From an uncultured delta proteobacterium (GTDB lineage Bacteria; Desulfobacterota; Desulfobulbia; Desulfobulbales; Desulfocapsaceae), in assembly GCA_903875445.1 (NCBI GenBank), contig CAIQWD010000066.1, forward strand, positions 62,001 through 126,000: a DNA stretch of 64,000 nucleotides. Direction: 5' to 3'. This document shows, piece by piece, positions 1 through 8,340 of the stretch. Position 1 is the first letter of the stretch. Each line of letters opens with the position of its first letter. The translations under genes and the position numbers were made by a program. A model generated the notes under the pieces. It had not been told where the DNA came from. It did no database searches and was given only the letters and a program-made list of their open reading frames with translations.

Positions 1-734
1 GCAAAGACGGTCATGGTCAAGCGGCCGCCCGCGGCGGTGAGTTCCGCCTTATGTTTTTGCCGAAAGGCCTCAAGTCTTGTGATATCGACGCTGTCCTGGC
101 AATTGACATGGGGGATTCGGGTCCAGGAGGCGGTCATCTGGGTGGCGGTCGCACGGCGGATGGAGCGGAAAGGCCGTCGCTCGACCGGGCCCCATTTGCT
201 GAAGTCGGGCAGGCCGGTCGGCGCCGGTTCAGCGGCCTGGCGGGCAGGGACAAGGGGTGCCGCCGTGGCCGGTGGTGGCGGAGCCATGTGCTTTTGCCGG
301 GCATGGGCCTCGACATCCTCCTTGGTGACGATGCCGCCCGAACCGGAAGGGGTCACCGCCCGGAGATCGACATCCAGCTCTCGTGCCAGCCGCCTGGTGG
401 ATGGCGAGGCGGGAACCGGTTGTTGCGCGTCTCCTGGCGACTGTGACTTTGCCGCCGACGGCGGAGTTGCATCTTGCGCTGCGGTTCCTTGTCCGGCACT
501 GGTCTGAAAGGTCATCAACACCTCGCCGACAACGGCCATGGCACCGACCGTAACCAGGATGTCGCCGACGATGCCGGTTACGGGCGAGGGGATTTCCACC
601 GCCGCCTTGTCGGTCTCGATTTCGAGGATAATCTGTCCTTCTACAACCTTCTGGCCGGAGGTAACCGGGATGGCCAGTATCTCCGCCTCGTGCACGCCTT
701 CGCCGAGATCCGGCAATCGAAATGATGTGGTCAT
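1..734 (-). CDS. pdhC: Dihydrolipoamide acyltransferase (E2), partial
   Basis: Swinging-arm acyltransferase core of a 2-oxoacid dehydrogenase complex; it carries acyl groups from E1 to CoA. The N-terminal 244 residues are in the window and the catalytic C-terminus lies beyond the left edge. Visible in order: a lipoyl domain (about 1-80) with the lipoylated lysine K43 in ETDKAAVEIP, a Pro/Ala linker, a peripheral-subunit-binding domain (RRLARELDVDL then GSGGIVTKEDV), a second linker, and the start of the catalytic domain (ERRPFRSIRRATATQMT). It starts 13 bp after the E1-beta stop, so it is the third gene of an E1a-E1b-E2 operon. Substrate (pyruvate or branched-chain 2-oxoacid) cannot be fixed from sequence alone. 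Lipoylation would need the LipB/LipA pathway encoded near 26.4-28 kb. Confidence 0.93.
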   Translation of the reverse strand, partial: MTTSFRLPDLGEGVHEAEILAIPVTSGQKVVEGQIILEIETDKAAVEIPSPVTGIVGDILVTVGAMAVVGEVLMTFQTSAGQGTAAQDATPPSAAKSQSPGDAQQPVPASPSTRRLARELDVDLRAVTPSGSGGIVTKEDVEAHARQKHMAPPPPATAAPLVPARQAAEPAPTGLPDFSKWGPVERRPFRSIRRATATQMTASWTRIPHVNCQDSVDITRLEAFRQKHKAELTAAGGRLTMTVF

Positions 735-747
735 TGGTGCTCCATTG

Positions 748-1725
748 TTAACCGACAAGGGTGCGCCGCGCCGCTGCCAGTATGCGTTGCACCCCGGGAA
801 GATAGCTTTTTTCCCGGCTGAAATAGGGGATGATAAGATCAAAGCCGGTGACCCGCTCGATCGGCGCCTCAAGGAAGTAAAAAGCGCCTTCCATCAGCCG
901 CGTAGCGATTTCCGCCCCGGCACCGAAGCTCTGCGGCGCCTCGTGGACGATCACCGCCCGGCCGGTTTTCGTAACCGAGGCCACCAGCAGGTCGCTGTCC
1001 AGCGGCGAAAGGGTGAGGAGGTCGATCACCTCGGCCTCCACTCCGTCCTTGTGCAACTCCTCCGCCGCCTCCAGGGTCGGTCGCAGCATGGCGCCGTAGC
1101 TGATCATAGTTAGGGCCTTGCCCGGGCGGACAATGTTTGCGCGACCGATGGGCAGAGTTTCTTCTGCCTCCGGCACCTCTTCGCGGAAGGCACGGTACAG
1201 GGCCTTGGCCTCGTAGAAGATCACCGGGTCGGGGTCGCGGATGGCGCTGACCAAAAGCGCCCTGGCGTTGCGCGGCCCGGAGGGGATGACCACCTTCAGG
1301 CCGGGGGTGTGGGCCCAGTAGGCCTCTCGACTTTCCGAGTGGTGTTCGAGCGCCCGCACCCCGCCGCCGTAGGGGGCGCGCATGACCATCGGCACCGTCA
1401 GGCGACCCTGGCTGCGCCAGCGCATGCGGGCGGCGTGGTTTTCCAGTTGATGAAAGCCCTGGTAGGCAAAGCCTGAGAACTGGATCTCGCAGACCGGTCG
1501 CAAGCCGTACATGGCCATACCGATGGACATGCCGATGATCGACGATTCGGCGAGCGGCGTATCGACCACCCGCTCCCCGCCGAATTCGGCAAAGAGGCCG
1601 TCGGTAACCCGAAACACGCCACCGTCCGGGCCTATATCCTGACCGAGGAGGATCACAGAATCGTCTTTTTGCATTTCCTGGCGGAGCGCCAGATTGAGGG
1701 CCTCGACCATGGTCATCTTAGCCAT
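748..1725 (-). CDS. pdhB: 2-oxoacid dehydrogenase E1 subunit beta
   Basis: Beta subunit of the thiamine-diphosphate-dependent E1 component, 325 residues, the family's usual size. It begins MAKMTMVEALNLALRQEM and contains the family stretches LLGQDIGPDGGVF, RVVDTPLAESSIIGMSIGMA and the RAPYGGG loop. The ATG at 1725 is preferred over upstream in-frame codons because AAGGAGG sits just before it and because translation upstream does not look like the family. It overlaps the E1-alpha stop by 8 bp, implying translational coupling and 1:1 production of the two subunits. It could serve pyruvate, acetoin or branched-chain substrates; pyruvate is my preference from similarity to Bacillus-type PdhB, but this is not proven. 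Confidence 0.93.
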   Translation of the reverse strand: MAKMTMVEALNLALRQEMQKDDSVILLGQDIGPDGGVFRVTDGLFAEFGGERVVDTPLAESSIIGMSIGMAMYGLRPVCEIQFSGFAYQGFHQLENHAARMRWRSQGRLTVPMVMRAPYGGGVRALEHHSESREAYWAHTPGLKVVIPSGPRNARALLVSAIRDPDPVIFYEAKALYRAFREEVPEAEETLPIGRANIVRPGKALTMISYGAMLRPTLEAAEELHKDGVEAEVIDLLTLSPLDSDLLVASVTKTGRAVIVHEAPQSFGAGAEIATRLMEGAFYFLEAPIERVTGFDLIIPYFSREKSYLPGVQRILAAARRTLVG

Positions 1726-2824
1726 GTTGCGCCTCCTTGTTGCCTTCCGCCAGTTCCTTTGCCAAGGCTTCCTTTTGCCTCTGCAAATGGGGCGGCAGTT
1801 CGGCAAAGAGATGATCGAACATCTCAAGGCGGGCGCCGAGATTTTTCATCAGGGCTTCCGCCCGGTCGACGGCGGCCTGGATTTGTTCCTTTACCTCCGC
1901 CTCAAGCTTGATAATGCTCTCTTCAGAGAGGATTTCTTTTTTTAGGAGATAGTTGCGATAGCGGATCAACGGCTCGCGTCTGCGCCACAGCTCGACCTCC
2001 TCCTCGCTCCGGTATTTTTTCGGGTCGTCGGAGGTGGTGTGCATCATGATCCGGTAGGTCACGCATTCGATGAGGGTCGGGCCGCCGCCGCTTCGCGCCC
2101 TAGTGATTGCCTCGGCGGTTGCCGCATATACCGCCAGAATATCATTGCCGTCCACCTGGATGCCCGGCATGCCGTAGGCGAGGGCCTTCTGGGCCAGGGT
2201 CTTGGAGTGGGTTTGTTTGGCCAGCGGGACGGAGATGGCCCATTGGTTGTTCTGGCAGACAAAAATCACCGGTGTTTGGTACACAGCGGCACAGTTGAGG
2301 CCCTCGTGGAAATCACCCTGGGAGGTTGCGCCGTCGCCGAAAAAGGTCATGACCACCTGGTCGGTGCGTCGGTATTTCGCCGCTAAGCCGAGCCCGACCG
2401 CATGGAGAATCTGCGAGGCGACCGGCACCGCTAGCGGCAGATCCTTCTGGCTTACGGGGATAACAGTCCCTTCATTGAAGCCGTTGAAATAGAGGAGGAT
2501 GCTTTCCAGCGACCGGCCGCGCATGATTTCCGCTGCAGTCTCCCTAAAGGACGGGGCAAACCAGTCGCTATCGCGCAAGAGGGCAACGCTGCCGATCTGC
2601 GCCGCCTCCTGGCCCTTGATCGGGGGAAAGGTGCCGATCCGGCCCTGACGCTGCAGGTCGAGCATCCGTTCGTCAAAGCGGCGGCCGAGGAGCATCGCTC
2701 GGAACATCTTCAGGTGCGTGTCACCGGTGATACTGGGCTCCAGCGCGGTATCGAGGTTGCCGTGTTCATCGAGAATGGAGAGGTAGTCGATAGGGGCCGG
2801 TTGTTCGATGGGTTTACGTCCCAT
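1718..2824 (-). CDS. pdhA: 2-oxoacid dehydrogenase E1 subunit alpha
   Basis: Alpha subunit of E1, which decarboxylates the 2-oxoacid on thiamine diphosphate. The 368-residue protein has the TPP/Mg motif beginning GDG (163-165) and ending near NN (192-193). It also has the FPPIKGQEAAQIG segment and a phosphorylation-loop-like MHTTSDDPKKYRSEEE. The start is supported by GAGGAG a few bases upstream. It is the first gene of the E1a-E1b-E2 operon; no dihydrolipoamide dehydrogenase (E3) gene is in view, so E3 must lie past the left edge or elsewhere. The 261-bp region upstream, shared with a divergent iron-sulfur membrane protein, carries an FNR/CRP-type palindrome. Confidence 0.93.
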   Translation of the reverse strand: MGRKPIEQPAPIDYLSILDEHGNLDTALEPSITGDTHLKMFRAMLLGRRFDERMLDLQRQGRIGTFPPIKGQEAAQIGSVALLRDSDWFAPSFRETAAEIMRGRSLESILLYFNGFNEGTVIPVSQKDLPLAVPVASQILHAVGLGLAAKYRRTDQVVMTFFGDGATSQGDFHEGLNCAAVYQTPVIFVCQNNQWAISVPLAKQTHSKTLAQKALAYGMPGIQVDGNDILAVYAATAEAITRARSGGGPTLIECVTYRIMMHTTSDDPKKYRSEEEVELWRRREPLIRYRNYLLKKEILSEESIIKLEAEVKEQIQAAVDRAEALMKNLGARLEMFDHLFAELPPHLQRQKEALAKELAEGNKEAQHG

Positions 2825-2993
2825 GGAGTTACTCCTCTGACGGTTCGAAAGTGATCAATACGTCTGCAAGCTGTCTCTTTTTCCCAGTATAACCATAGGA
2901 GAGGAAATATCAAAGATTATAGGGGAATTATCCATAACCGGCCAGTGTTGTGCGCAGTTTTTTAGCACCGAGTGCGGCAAAAAATTGTTCAAT

Positions 2994-3007
2994 TTGACTC
3001 AGGTCAA
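2994..3007. promoter_or_regulatory. FNR/CRP-family type operator
   Basis: TTGACTCAGGTCAA is a perfect TTGAC-N4-GTCAA palindrome, close to the FNR consensus TTGAT-N4-ATCAA. It lies between the divergent E1-alpha gene (170 bp away) and the iron-sulfur membrane protein gene (79 bp away). Binding of an FNR/HcpR-like regulator is inferred from this match alone. Confidence 0.45.
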
Positions 3008-3085
3008 TGGCGGCATGGCCATTTTGACGATAGGATGAGATACAGCCTTTTCGTCCCATGAACCCTCACAGAGCGCAACAGACCT

Positions 3086-4375
3086 ATGAGCACGATGATC
3101 CTTACACTTCCCAGTTTAGTTTTTCTCGCCGCCCATGCCTTTCGGCTGGGTAGCCCCGGCGGTGCCGGCTTTTGGCTTGCGGTAGGTGTTTTGGCGATCG
3201 CGCCGGTGCCCTGGAAGAGCTGGGCCTTGGCCGGTCTTCTCGGGTTTGGTGCCTGGCTTTGGGGTGATATCGCTCTTGCCCTGGTGCAGCAGCGCCTGGC
3301 CCTCGGGCTCCCCTGGATGCGTCTTACGGCCATCCTTGCCGCAGTGACACTTCTTTGTCTGGTTGCAGCTCTGATGAATTTTCGTGAGGCGTACCGCTAT
3401 GGTCGGCCGGGCAGCCTGGTTCAGGGTCTGGCCTTTCTTCTAACGGTTGTAGGCCTTGCCATCGCCCGGCAAAAGACATCGTTTGACATTCTTCTGCTTG
3501 ACCGCTTTTTTCCGACCGGCGGCTGGGTAGTTGTCATCCTCCTGGGGTGGTATGCCGCCTGGGTTGCCGGCAAGATGCTCAAGCCCGAGGATTCGGCAAA
3601 ATGGCGGCGTAGGGTCTGGGCGATCTTTTCCGCGGTGTTTTTTCTCCAACTTTTTCTCGGACTTCTCGGCTATGAGCGATTTTTAATGAGCGGCAAACTG
3701 CATCTGCCCATCCCGGCCCTGATAGCTGCCGGCCCCTTGTACCGTGGCGAGGGGTTTTTCATGATCATTCTTTTTACCGTCACTTTGATTCTCGTCGGTC
3801 CGGCCTGGTGCAGTCACCTCTGTTATATCGGCGCCTGGGACAACTGGGCGGCGATGGGTAAGAAACGGGCCGGGACCCTGCCCGGATGGACAAAAGTCGC
3901 GAGATGGCTGCTGTGTCTTACGGTCCTTGCCGCCGCGACACTTCTCGGCAGAAGCGGACAGCCCCTATCTCTAGCCATTGCTCTGGCCGCAACCTTTGGT
4001 GTTACCGGCGTTGTTATCATGCTCACCTGGTCGAGGAGAAGCGGGGTCATGACCCACTGCACCACCTACTGCCCCATGGGGCTCCTTGCCAATATCTTCG
4101 GCAAAATAAATCCCTGGCGCGTCCGTATCGCTTCGGGATGCTGCAAATGCGGCCTCTGCACTCGGGTCTGCCGCTATGGAGCGCTTGCCGTCCCGGATAT
4201 TGAGGCCGGTCGAGCGGGACTGAGTTGTTCCTTATGCGGTGACTGCATCGCCGGCTGTCCGCACGGCCATCTGCACTACCGGTTTCCCGGCCTTGGCCAG
4301 GCAACCGCCCGCTCCGCCTTTATCGTTGTCATTGTCGCCTTGCACGCCATTTTTCTCGGCGTTGCCCGGCTCTGA
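3086..4375 (+). CDS. NapH-like membrane 4Fe-4S protein
   Basis: Polytopic membrane protein of 429 residues with a C-terminal double ferredoxin domain, of the NapH/CcoG/NosR-C-terminal kind; such proteins pass electrons across or along the membrane. About eight hydrophobic segments fill residues 5-320. Cysteine pairs occur at C242/C246 (WCSHLC) and C325/C329 (CTTYCP). Two [4Fe-4S] sites follow: C355-x2-C358-x3-C362 preceded by C352, and C381-x2-C384-x2-C387-x3-CP. The first site lacks the usual proline. The partner oxidoreductase is not in this window, so the electron acceptor is unknown. The FNR-type palindrome upstream would fit redox control. An alternative start is the ATG three codons downstream. 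It converges with the next gene with one base between the stops. Confidence 0.85.
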   Translation: MSTMILTLPSLVFLAAHAFRLGSPGGAGFWLAVGVLAIAPVPWKSWALAGLLGFGAWLWGDIALALVQQRLALGLPWMRLTAILAAVTLLCLVAALMNFREAYRYGRPGSLVQGLAFLLTVVGLAIARQKTSFDILLLDRFFPTGGWVVVILLGWYAAWVAGKMLKPEDSAKWRRRVWAIFSAVFFLQLFLGLLGYERFLMSGKLHLPIPALIAAGPLYRGEGFFMIILFTVTLILVGPAWCSHLCYIGAWDNWAAMGKKRAGTLPGWTKVARWLLCLTVLAAATLLGRSGQPLSLAIALAATFGVTGVVIMLTWSRRSGVMTHCTTYCPMGLLANIFGKINPWRVRIASGCCKCGLCTRVCRYGALAVPDIEAGRAGLSCSLCGDCIAGCPHGHLHYRFPGLGQATARSAFIVVIVALHAIFLGVARL

Positions 4376-4376
4376 T

Positions 4377-5357
4377 TTATGGATTTACCACCTTGGTAAG
4401 CGGTGCAAACTCTATCGGCACCCAGCTGTAACTCCCCTTGCCATCCGCCCGGACATGGCCAATGCCGGGAAAGGGCAGGTGCATCCCGGCCACCAGGAAT
4501 TTTTCGGCCGCCGCCGTTTTCATGATGCTGCGACGGGTGGCGATGGCCTGTTTCTGATCGACGTCGAACTCGATGGAAACACCCGGGCGGGCAAACTGCA
4601 CGGCGTGGGCATGCACCAGATCACCCCAGATCAAGAGTTTCTGGCCATCGGATTCAACCGCATAGGCAGTATGGCCAGGCGTATGGCCGCTCGCTTTGAC
4701 GGCCTGAATACCGGGCACCAGGACGCTTCCTTCCGTGAAGGTTGCCCACTGGCCGCTGGCCAGATAGGGGGCGGCACTGTCACGAGCCATTTTGAAAAAA
4801 GGCTTCATTGCCTCCGGCGCTTCATCCGCAACCTTCTGCGACAACCAGAAGTCATTATCGGCCTGCGATACAAGAATTTTGGCTTTTGAGAAAAGCGGCT
4901 GGCCACCGGCATCGTTCAGTCCGCCCATGTGATCGCCGTGCAGATGGGTGATGATGACCGTATCCACCTGGGTCGGTTCATAGCCGGAAGCCTTCATGTT
5001 CTGCAGCACGAAACCGAGCGAGGGGCCGAACAGCTTTGCCGCACCGGTATCGACCAGCACCAGATTCTTGCCGGTGTTGATCAGATAGGCGTTTACCGCC
5101 GTCTGCATCTTGGGATTTCCCACAAACATGCGAGACAACAGACGTTGCAGATCGGTGGCCGTGGTATTCTTCAATAGCTTGGTGTCGAGTTCGATTGCTC
5201 CATCGTAGAGGGCGGTAATTTCAAACTGACCAAGCTGGATGCGGTAATAGCCGGGAACCTGGGTCAGCACCTTGGGAGCCTCGGCGTAAGTGAGGGTGGC
5301 GAGGCCCATGAGGGCGGCAGTGCCGACAGCCAATACATAGAGGAAGAATTTATACAT
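4377..5357 (-). CDS. Secreted metallo-beta-lactamase-fold hydrolase
   Basis: A 326-residue MBL-fold enzyme with an N-terminal signal peptide (hydrophobic residues 3-24, probable cleavage after TYA at 23-25), so it should act in the periplasm. Metal ligands are clear: HLHGDH at 138-143, the H in SGHTPGHT near 226-229, D246 in IWGDLVH and a late histidine in GMHLPFPG. This arrangement is that of the broad MBL group that includes quorum-quenching lactonases and arylsulfatase-like or unknown hydrolases, so the substrate cannot be named. It is a single-gene unit with GGAGA before the ATG, followed by its own upstream gap of about 150 bp. Confidence 0.88.
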   Translation of the reverse strand: MYKFFLYVLAVGTAALMGLATLTYAEAPKVLTQVPGYYRIQLGQFEITALYDGAIELDTKLLKNTTATDLQRLLSRMFVGNPKMQTAVNAYLINTGKNLVLVDTGAAKLFGPSLGFVLQNMKASGYEPTQVDTVIITHLHGDHMGGLNDAGGQPLFSKAKILVSQADNDFWLSQKVADEAPEAMKPFFKMARDSAAPYLASGQWATFTEGSVLVPGIQAVKASGHTPGHTAYAVESDGQKLLIWGDLVHAHAVQFARPGVSIEFDVDQKQAIATRRSIMKTAAAEKFLVAGMHLPFPGIGHVRADGKGSYSWVPIEFAPLTKVVNP

Positions 5358-5513
5358 GGGTGAATCTCCTTTTAAGAAATTGATCGGGAAAAAAGGCTGT
5401 GCGAACTGTTAACCGAGTATCTATCAAACCCGGATAAATTACGCAAGTCGCTACATCCGGTTAAGGGGTGGTGCCCCTCTGAGCCCAGTTTCTATGAGTG
5501 TTCGCGTGAACCT

Positions 5514-5891
5514 TCATTCTACGATCTGATAGCCGGCAGACGCCAAGGAAGGCTTGGTGTATATAAAAATCATTTCAACCGGTTCTTCGAATGGATTGTA
5601 GAACCAGTGAACGGCTCCTCTCGGCACAAACATCGTGTCGCCTTTCACCATCTCCACTTCCACTTTTTCTAACCCGCTCATCCCTTTCCCGGAAAGGATA
5701 TAAATAACCTCCTCCGCATCCTTGTGAATGTGCTTCTTATGTGCTGAGGTCTTTGCCTCGAACCTGCAATATGCGAAGGTTATGTCCTCCGCGCCAACTG
5801 TATCTTTGTCGACGAGAACAATCCGTTTTGCATTTTCCAGGTCTTTTATCGGCTCGTTTCTTCCATCTGCGAGTCCAAGCAGGTATTTCAT
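5514..5891 (-). CDS. Single-domain cupin protein
   Basis: Small cupin of 125 residues. The first cupin motif reads HKKHIHKDAEEVIYILSGKG and the second GDTMFVPRGAVHWFYNP, supplying the His/Glu/His metal ligands of the fold. The start is set at 5891, where a strong AAGGAGGAG stands 5-7 bases before ATG, rather than at an in-frame codon 20 residues upstream. Such proteins may be metal-dependent isomerases, dioxygenases or sugar/ligand binders; no function can be assigned. It lies in a run of leftward accessory genes next to an EamA transporter. Confidence 0.82.
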   Translation of the reverse strand: MKYLLGLADGRNEPIKDLENAKRIVLVDKDTVGAEDITFAYCRFEAKTSAHKKHIHKDAEEVIYILSGKGMSGLEKVEVEMVKGDTMFVPRGAVHWFYNPFEEPVEMIFIYTKPSLASAGYQIVE

Positions 5892-6026
5892 ATGTATCTC
5901 CTCCTTCCCCGATAGACATTCACGCGAAACGCATCGATTTATCGGGTTCATTGTTTTTGATTGGTTACGGAATTACACTCCAACTTCCATTTGCACCATT
6001 TTCTGTTGCCACCGATTCCGGCCACC

Positions 6027-6872
6027 TCAGCGATGTATACGCAGCAAACCGACACCCAATAGAGTACACAGAGTGGCGAGGACTTTCATGGGATCGAGCC
6101 GTTCCTTCAGCACAATAACCCCAAGCAGCAGTGCAAAGACGATGCTGGTTTCCCGCAATGCGGTCACCAGAGGTATGGGTGCCACGGTAAAGGCCCAGGT
6201 CACCATCGCGTAGGCTAAAAATGAGGCACCACCGCCTCCCAGAGCCAGCCGCCAGTCCCGGCAAACCACCTTTTTGACGATGCCCGGTCGGACAACTCGC
6301 ATGATTGCCGCAAAAAGCACCGCATTCATTGCCGACAGCCAGCCGTAGAAACCGAGGGCAGTACCTGCCTCGCGCGCGCCTAAGCCATCCACCAGCGAAT
6401 AGGAGGCGATGAACACCCCGGTGATTATGGCGAGGAATGCCGCACGGCCATTGCGAAGTCCGTCGCTACGGCGCACTAAAGCGAGACTCATAATGCCGGT
6501 ACCAATGATAATGACGGCGGTGAGTTCCAGCCAGGCGAGATGCACACCGAGCAGGGTTACCGAAACACCTGCCACGATGAGGGGAGCAACCCCACGTGCC
6601 AAAGGATATACGTGACTGAGATCGCCAATACGATAGGAAGCCAGGAGAAACAGTTGATACCCCACATGCAGCACGGCCCCGGCCACTATGTACGGTATCG
6701 ATGCGTGATTGGGCAAAGGTGCGAAGATCAAGGCTGCCACTGCAAAAGGCGTGTGTCCCAGGACAACAGCGCACATGCTGCGATGTTTGTCGTCCGTGCT
6801 TTTAACAAGAAAATTCCAGGTGGCATGTAACAGGGCGGCTGTCAGGACAATAATCATAACCGTGAAAGACAT
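6027..6872 (-). CDS. EamA-family (DMT) transporter
   Basis: Inner-membrane drug/metabolite transporter of 281 residues with ten hydrophobic segments arranged as two five-helix EamA repeats; the C-terminal repeat contains the typical PLVTALRETSIVFALLLG and KERLDP stretch. The start at 6872 (MSFTVMIIV) follows GAAGGAG and removes a 68-residue upstream extension that has no membrane character. Substrate unknown; family members export amino acids, nucleosides or other metabolites. It lies between the cupin gene and a DJ-1/PfpI gene, all leftward, but spacing of 135 and 185 bp does not prove an operon. Confidence 0.85.
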   Translation of the reverse strand: MSFTVMIIVLTAALLHATWNFLVKSTDDKHRSMCAVVLGHTPFAVAALIFAPLPNHASIPYIVAGAVLHVGYQLFLLASYRIGDLSHVYPLARGVAPLIVAGVSVTLLGVHLAWLELTAVIIIGTGIMSLALVRRSDGLRNGRAAFLAIITGVFIASYSLVDGLGAREAGTALGFYGWLSAMNAVLFAAIMRVVRPGIVKKVVCRDWRLALGGGGASFLAYAMVTWAFTVAPIPLVTALRETSIVFALLLGVIVLKERLDPMKVLATLCTLLGVGLLRIHR

Positions 6873-7037
6873 ACGAGAACTCCTTCCTTTTTGCCTCGGA
6901 AATTTGGTCTGGAAAGCTATTTTTACTCCGTCTTCGCCATATTGATAAGAGTGAATCTGCGGCCACGCCCTTTTTCCATGGCCGAAGACTGCCAACCGGA
7001 AGATCTGTTCGTATGAACCTTGCGGTTCGACCGAAGG

Positions 7038-7063
7038 GAGCGAAGTTGAGCGCCATGTTAGGT
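7038..7063 (-). other. attC-like half site (integron remnant)
   Basis: Read on the minus strand, the DJ-1/PfpI gene ends in ACACCTAAC and is followed by ATGGCGCTCAAC. ACCTAAC fits the integron R'' box RYYYAAC and the following bases resemble an attC L'' region; the TAA stop of the gene lies inside the R'' box, as is common for cassette genes. No matching right half (GTTRRRY) is evident in the next 180 bp, so this is at best a decayed attC. Confidence 0.4.
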
Positions 7064-7663
7064 GTTTTCCTGCCATTCAACTTCCATTTGTCGCGCGGTA
7101 GCAAGGGAAAGCGCCCGCCCGGCTAGACGCTCAACGAGATGGAGGCTCATGTCAATACCAGCGGAAATTCCCGCGGAGGTGATGACACTCCCCTCGTCAA
7201 TCCACCGCCTATTTTCTTGTACTGAAAGTTCAGGGAACATGAGCTGAAGATCAGCTATGTCTTCCCAGTGAGTTGTAGCCGATTTCCCGTGTAATAATCC
7301 GGCCTTTGCCAGCAGAAAGACCCCCGTGCACACTGAAGCCGTAAGGGTGTTTTTGGGATGCTGGTCGGCAATCCAGTGGATGACTTCCGTTCGCTTAAGT
7401 TCTGCGGTTATTACGCCACCCGGCACAACAAGTACATCAACGATAGGATGAGACTGGATTGTGAAATCCGGCCTTACCTCCAAGCCGGCGCGTGCTCGTA
7501 CGAGATTGGGATCGCGAGCGACGGTAAAGACTCGGAAAAGATCTTCAGCCTCGGGGTTTTGCCGTTTGAAGACACGATTGGCAGTAGTGAATACCTCGTA
7601 AGGTCCGGCAAAATCTAGAACCTCCACGTCTGGAAAGAGGTAAATGGCAATTGCGATAGTCAT
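7058..7663 (-). CDS. DJ-1/PfpI family protein
   Basis: Cytoplasmic class-I glutamine-amidotransferase-like protein of 201 residues. The nucleophile-elbow cysteine is in TASVCTGVFLLAKAGLL, and the early glutamate that partners it in the family is in FAGPYEVF. The pattern (MTIAIAIYLFPDVEVLDFAG) resembles isonitrile-hydratase and transcription-regulator-type DJ-1 proteins without the AraC domain. Possible roles are glyoxalase III, isonitrile hydratase or chaperone; none is certain. Its stop codon lies within an integron R''-like heptamer, so it may once have been a gene cassette. RBS GAGGTG precedes the ATG. Confidence 0.85.
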   Translation of the reverse strand: MTIAIAIYLFPDVEVLDFAGPYEVFTTANRVFKRQNPEAEDLFRVFTVARDPNLVRARAGLEVRPDFTIQSHPIVDVLVVPGGVITAELKRTEVIHWIADQHPKNTLTASVCTGVFLLAKAGLLHGKSATTHWEDIADLQLMFPELSVQENRRWIDEGSVITSAGISAGIDMSLHLVERLAGRALSLATARQMEVEWQENT

Positions 7664-7784
7664 AGAGACACCTCACGTAAGGCTCACCGGCTTGCCGGGT
7701 TGAGTGATGGGGGTTGGGTGCCGGGGATGGCACACGTTCTTAATGAAACTATGGAGTCATCCTGGGCCAAATCTCTTTACCGAG

Positions 7785-7958
7785 GTTGGTCATCAGACAG
7801 AAAGCCTGTATCCGATGGCCGAAACGGTGGGTTCCTTCCTGCAGCAGGAGGTAGAAACGGTACCGATCCTCGTCGACAAGAAAGACCGGCTGGCCTCCGT
7901 TACTGCGGAGAATGACGTGGTAGAGTCCGCCGGGGAGATGAATGCGTGGTTTCCATGC
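7785..7958 (-). pseudogene. REP-associated transposase fragment (RAYT)
   Basis: About 58 codons of a Y1/REP-associated tyrosine transposase N-terminus: KPRIHLPGGLYHVILRSNGG, then DRYRFYLLLQEG and FGHRIQAFCLMTN. In intact relatives the last motif continues into the HUH metal site (MPNHxH/MTNHxH), but here the frame runs into unrelated sequence right after LMTN. The normal initiation codon appears changed to ATA. The fragment directly abuts a truncated phosphoesterase gene on the same strand, so it may mark an old insertion. Confidence 0.7.
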
Positions 7959-8257
7959 TATGGTGAAAATACACCTGATTTTTTTAAGTTGCCAACTTCG
8001 AGGCCTGACCCCATAAATATATCTGATGGGGCCTCTTTGGCCGGAAACTTGCGTGAGCAGCTGGCACTCATGGTTTCCTGCAAGGTGCAGCATCCGTGCG
8101 CTATCAAAAATTGCGCCGTCTCAAGGGGCAACAGTGGGCCAGACAGGCTGTTTCCCAGGTTCACGACTGCATTGGCGCCGCGACGGCCAATGTCCTTGAC
8201 GACAGACTCAAGTGCTGGCAGGTTCCCATGACTATCTGAAATGATGGCAATTCGCAT
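7958..8257 (-). pseudogene. Metallophosphoesterase, truncated
   Basis: The first 55-60 codons match YfcE-like calcineurin phosphoesterases (MRIAIISDSHGNLPALESV, then GANAVVNLG). Homology stops near residue 60 and the reading frame enters transposase-associated sequence, leaving none of the later metal-binding motifs. The second motif, normally GDxxxxG, reads GNSLSGP, so a metal ligand Asp is already replaced by Asn. The ATG lies only 17 bp beyond the end of a complete attC site and on the same strand as the cassette gene, so this could be the remnant of a second cassette. Not expected to be functional. Confidence 0.75.
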
Positions 8258-8273
8258 ATGGCGGTGTACACAC

Positions 8274-8340
8274 GGCTAACGTGGAGCTGAGGCGACCTGC
8301 GCGGCTTTTTGCGCAGGTCGCCTCGAACGCAGGGTTAGGT
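8274..8340 (-). repeat. Integron attC recombination site
   Basis: On the minus strand the site reads R'' ACCTAAC (8340-8334), a spacer CCTGCGTTC, then a perfect 14-bp stem (8311-8324 with 8289-8302) around an 8-base loop. A second spacer and R' GTTAGCC (8280-8274) follow. Outer CTAAC/GTTAG boxes, unpaired spacers and an inner stem with a near-palindromic core are the hallmarks of an attC folded on one strand. R' departs from GTTRRRY at one base. The stop codon of the neighbouring gene is inside R''. Confidence 0.8.
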
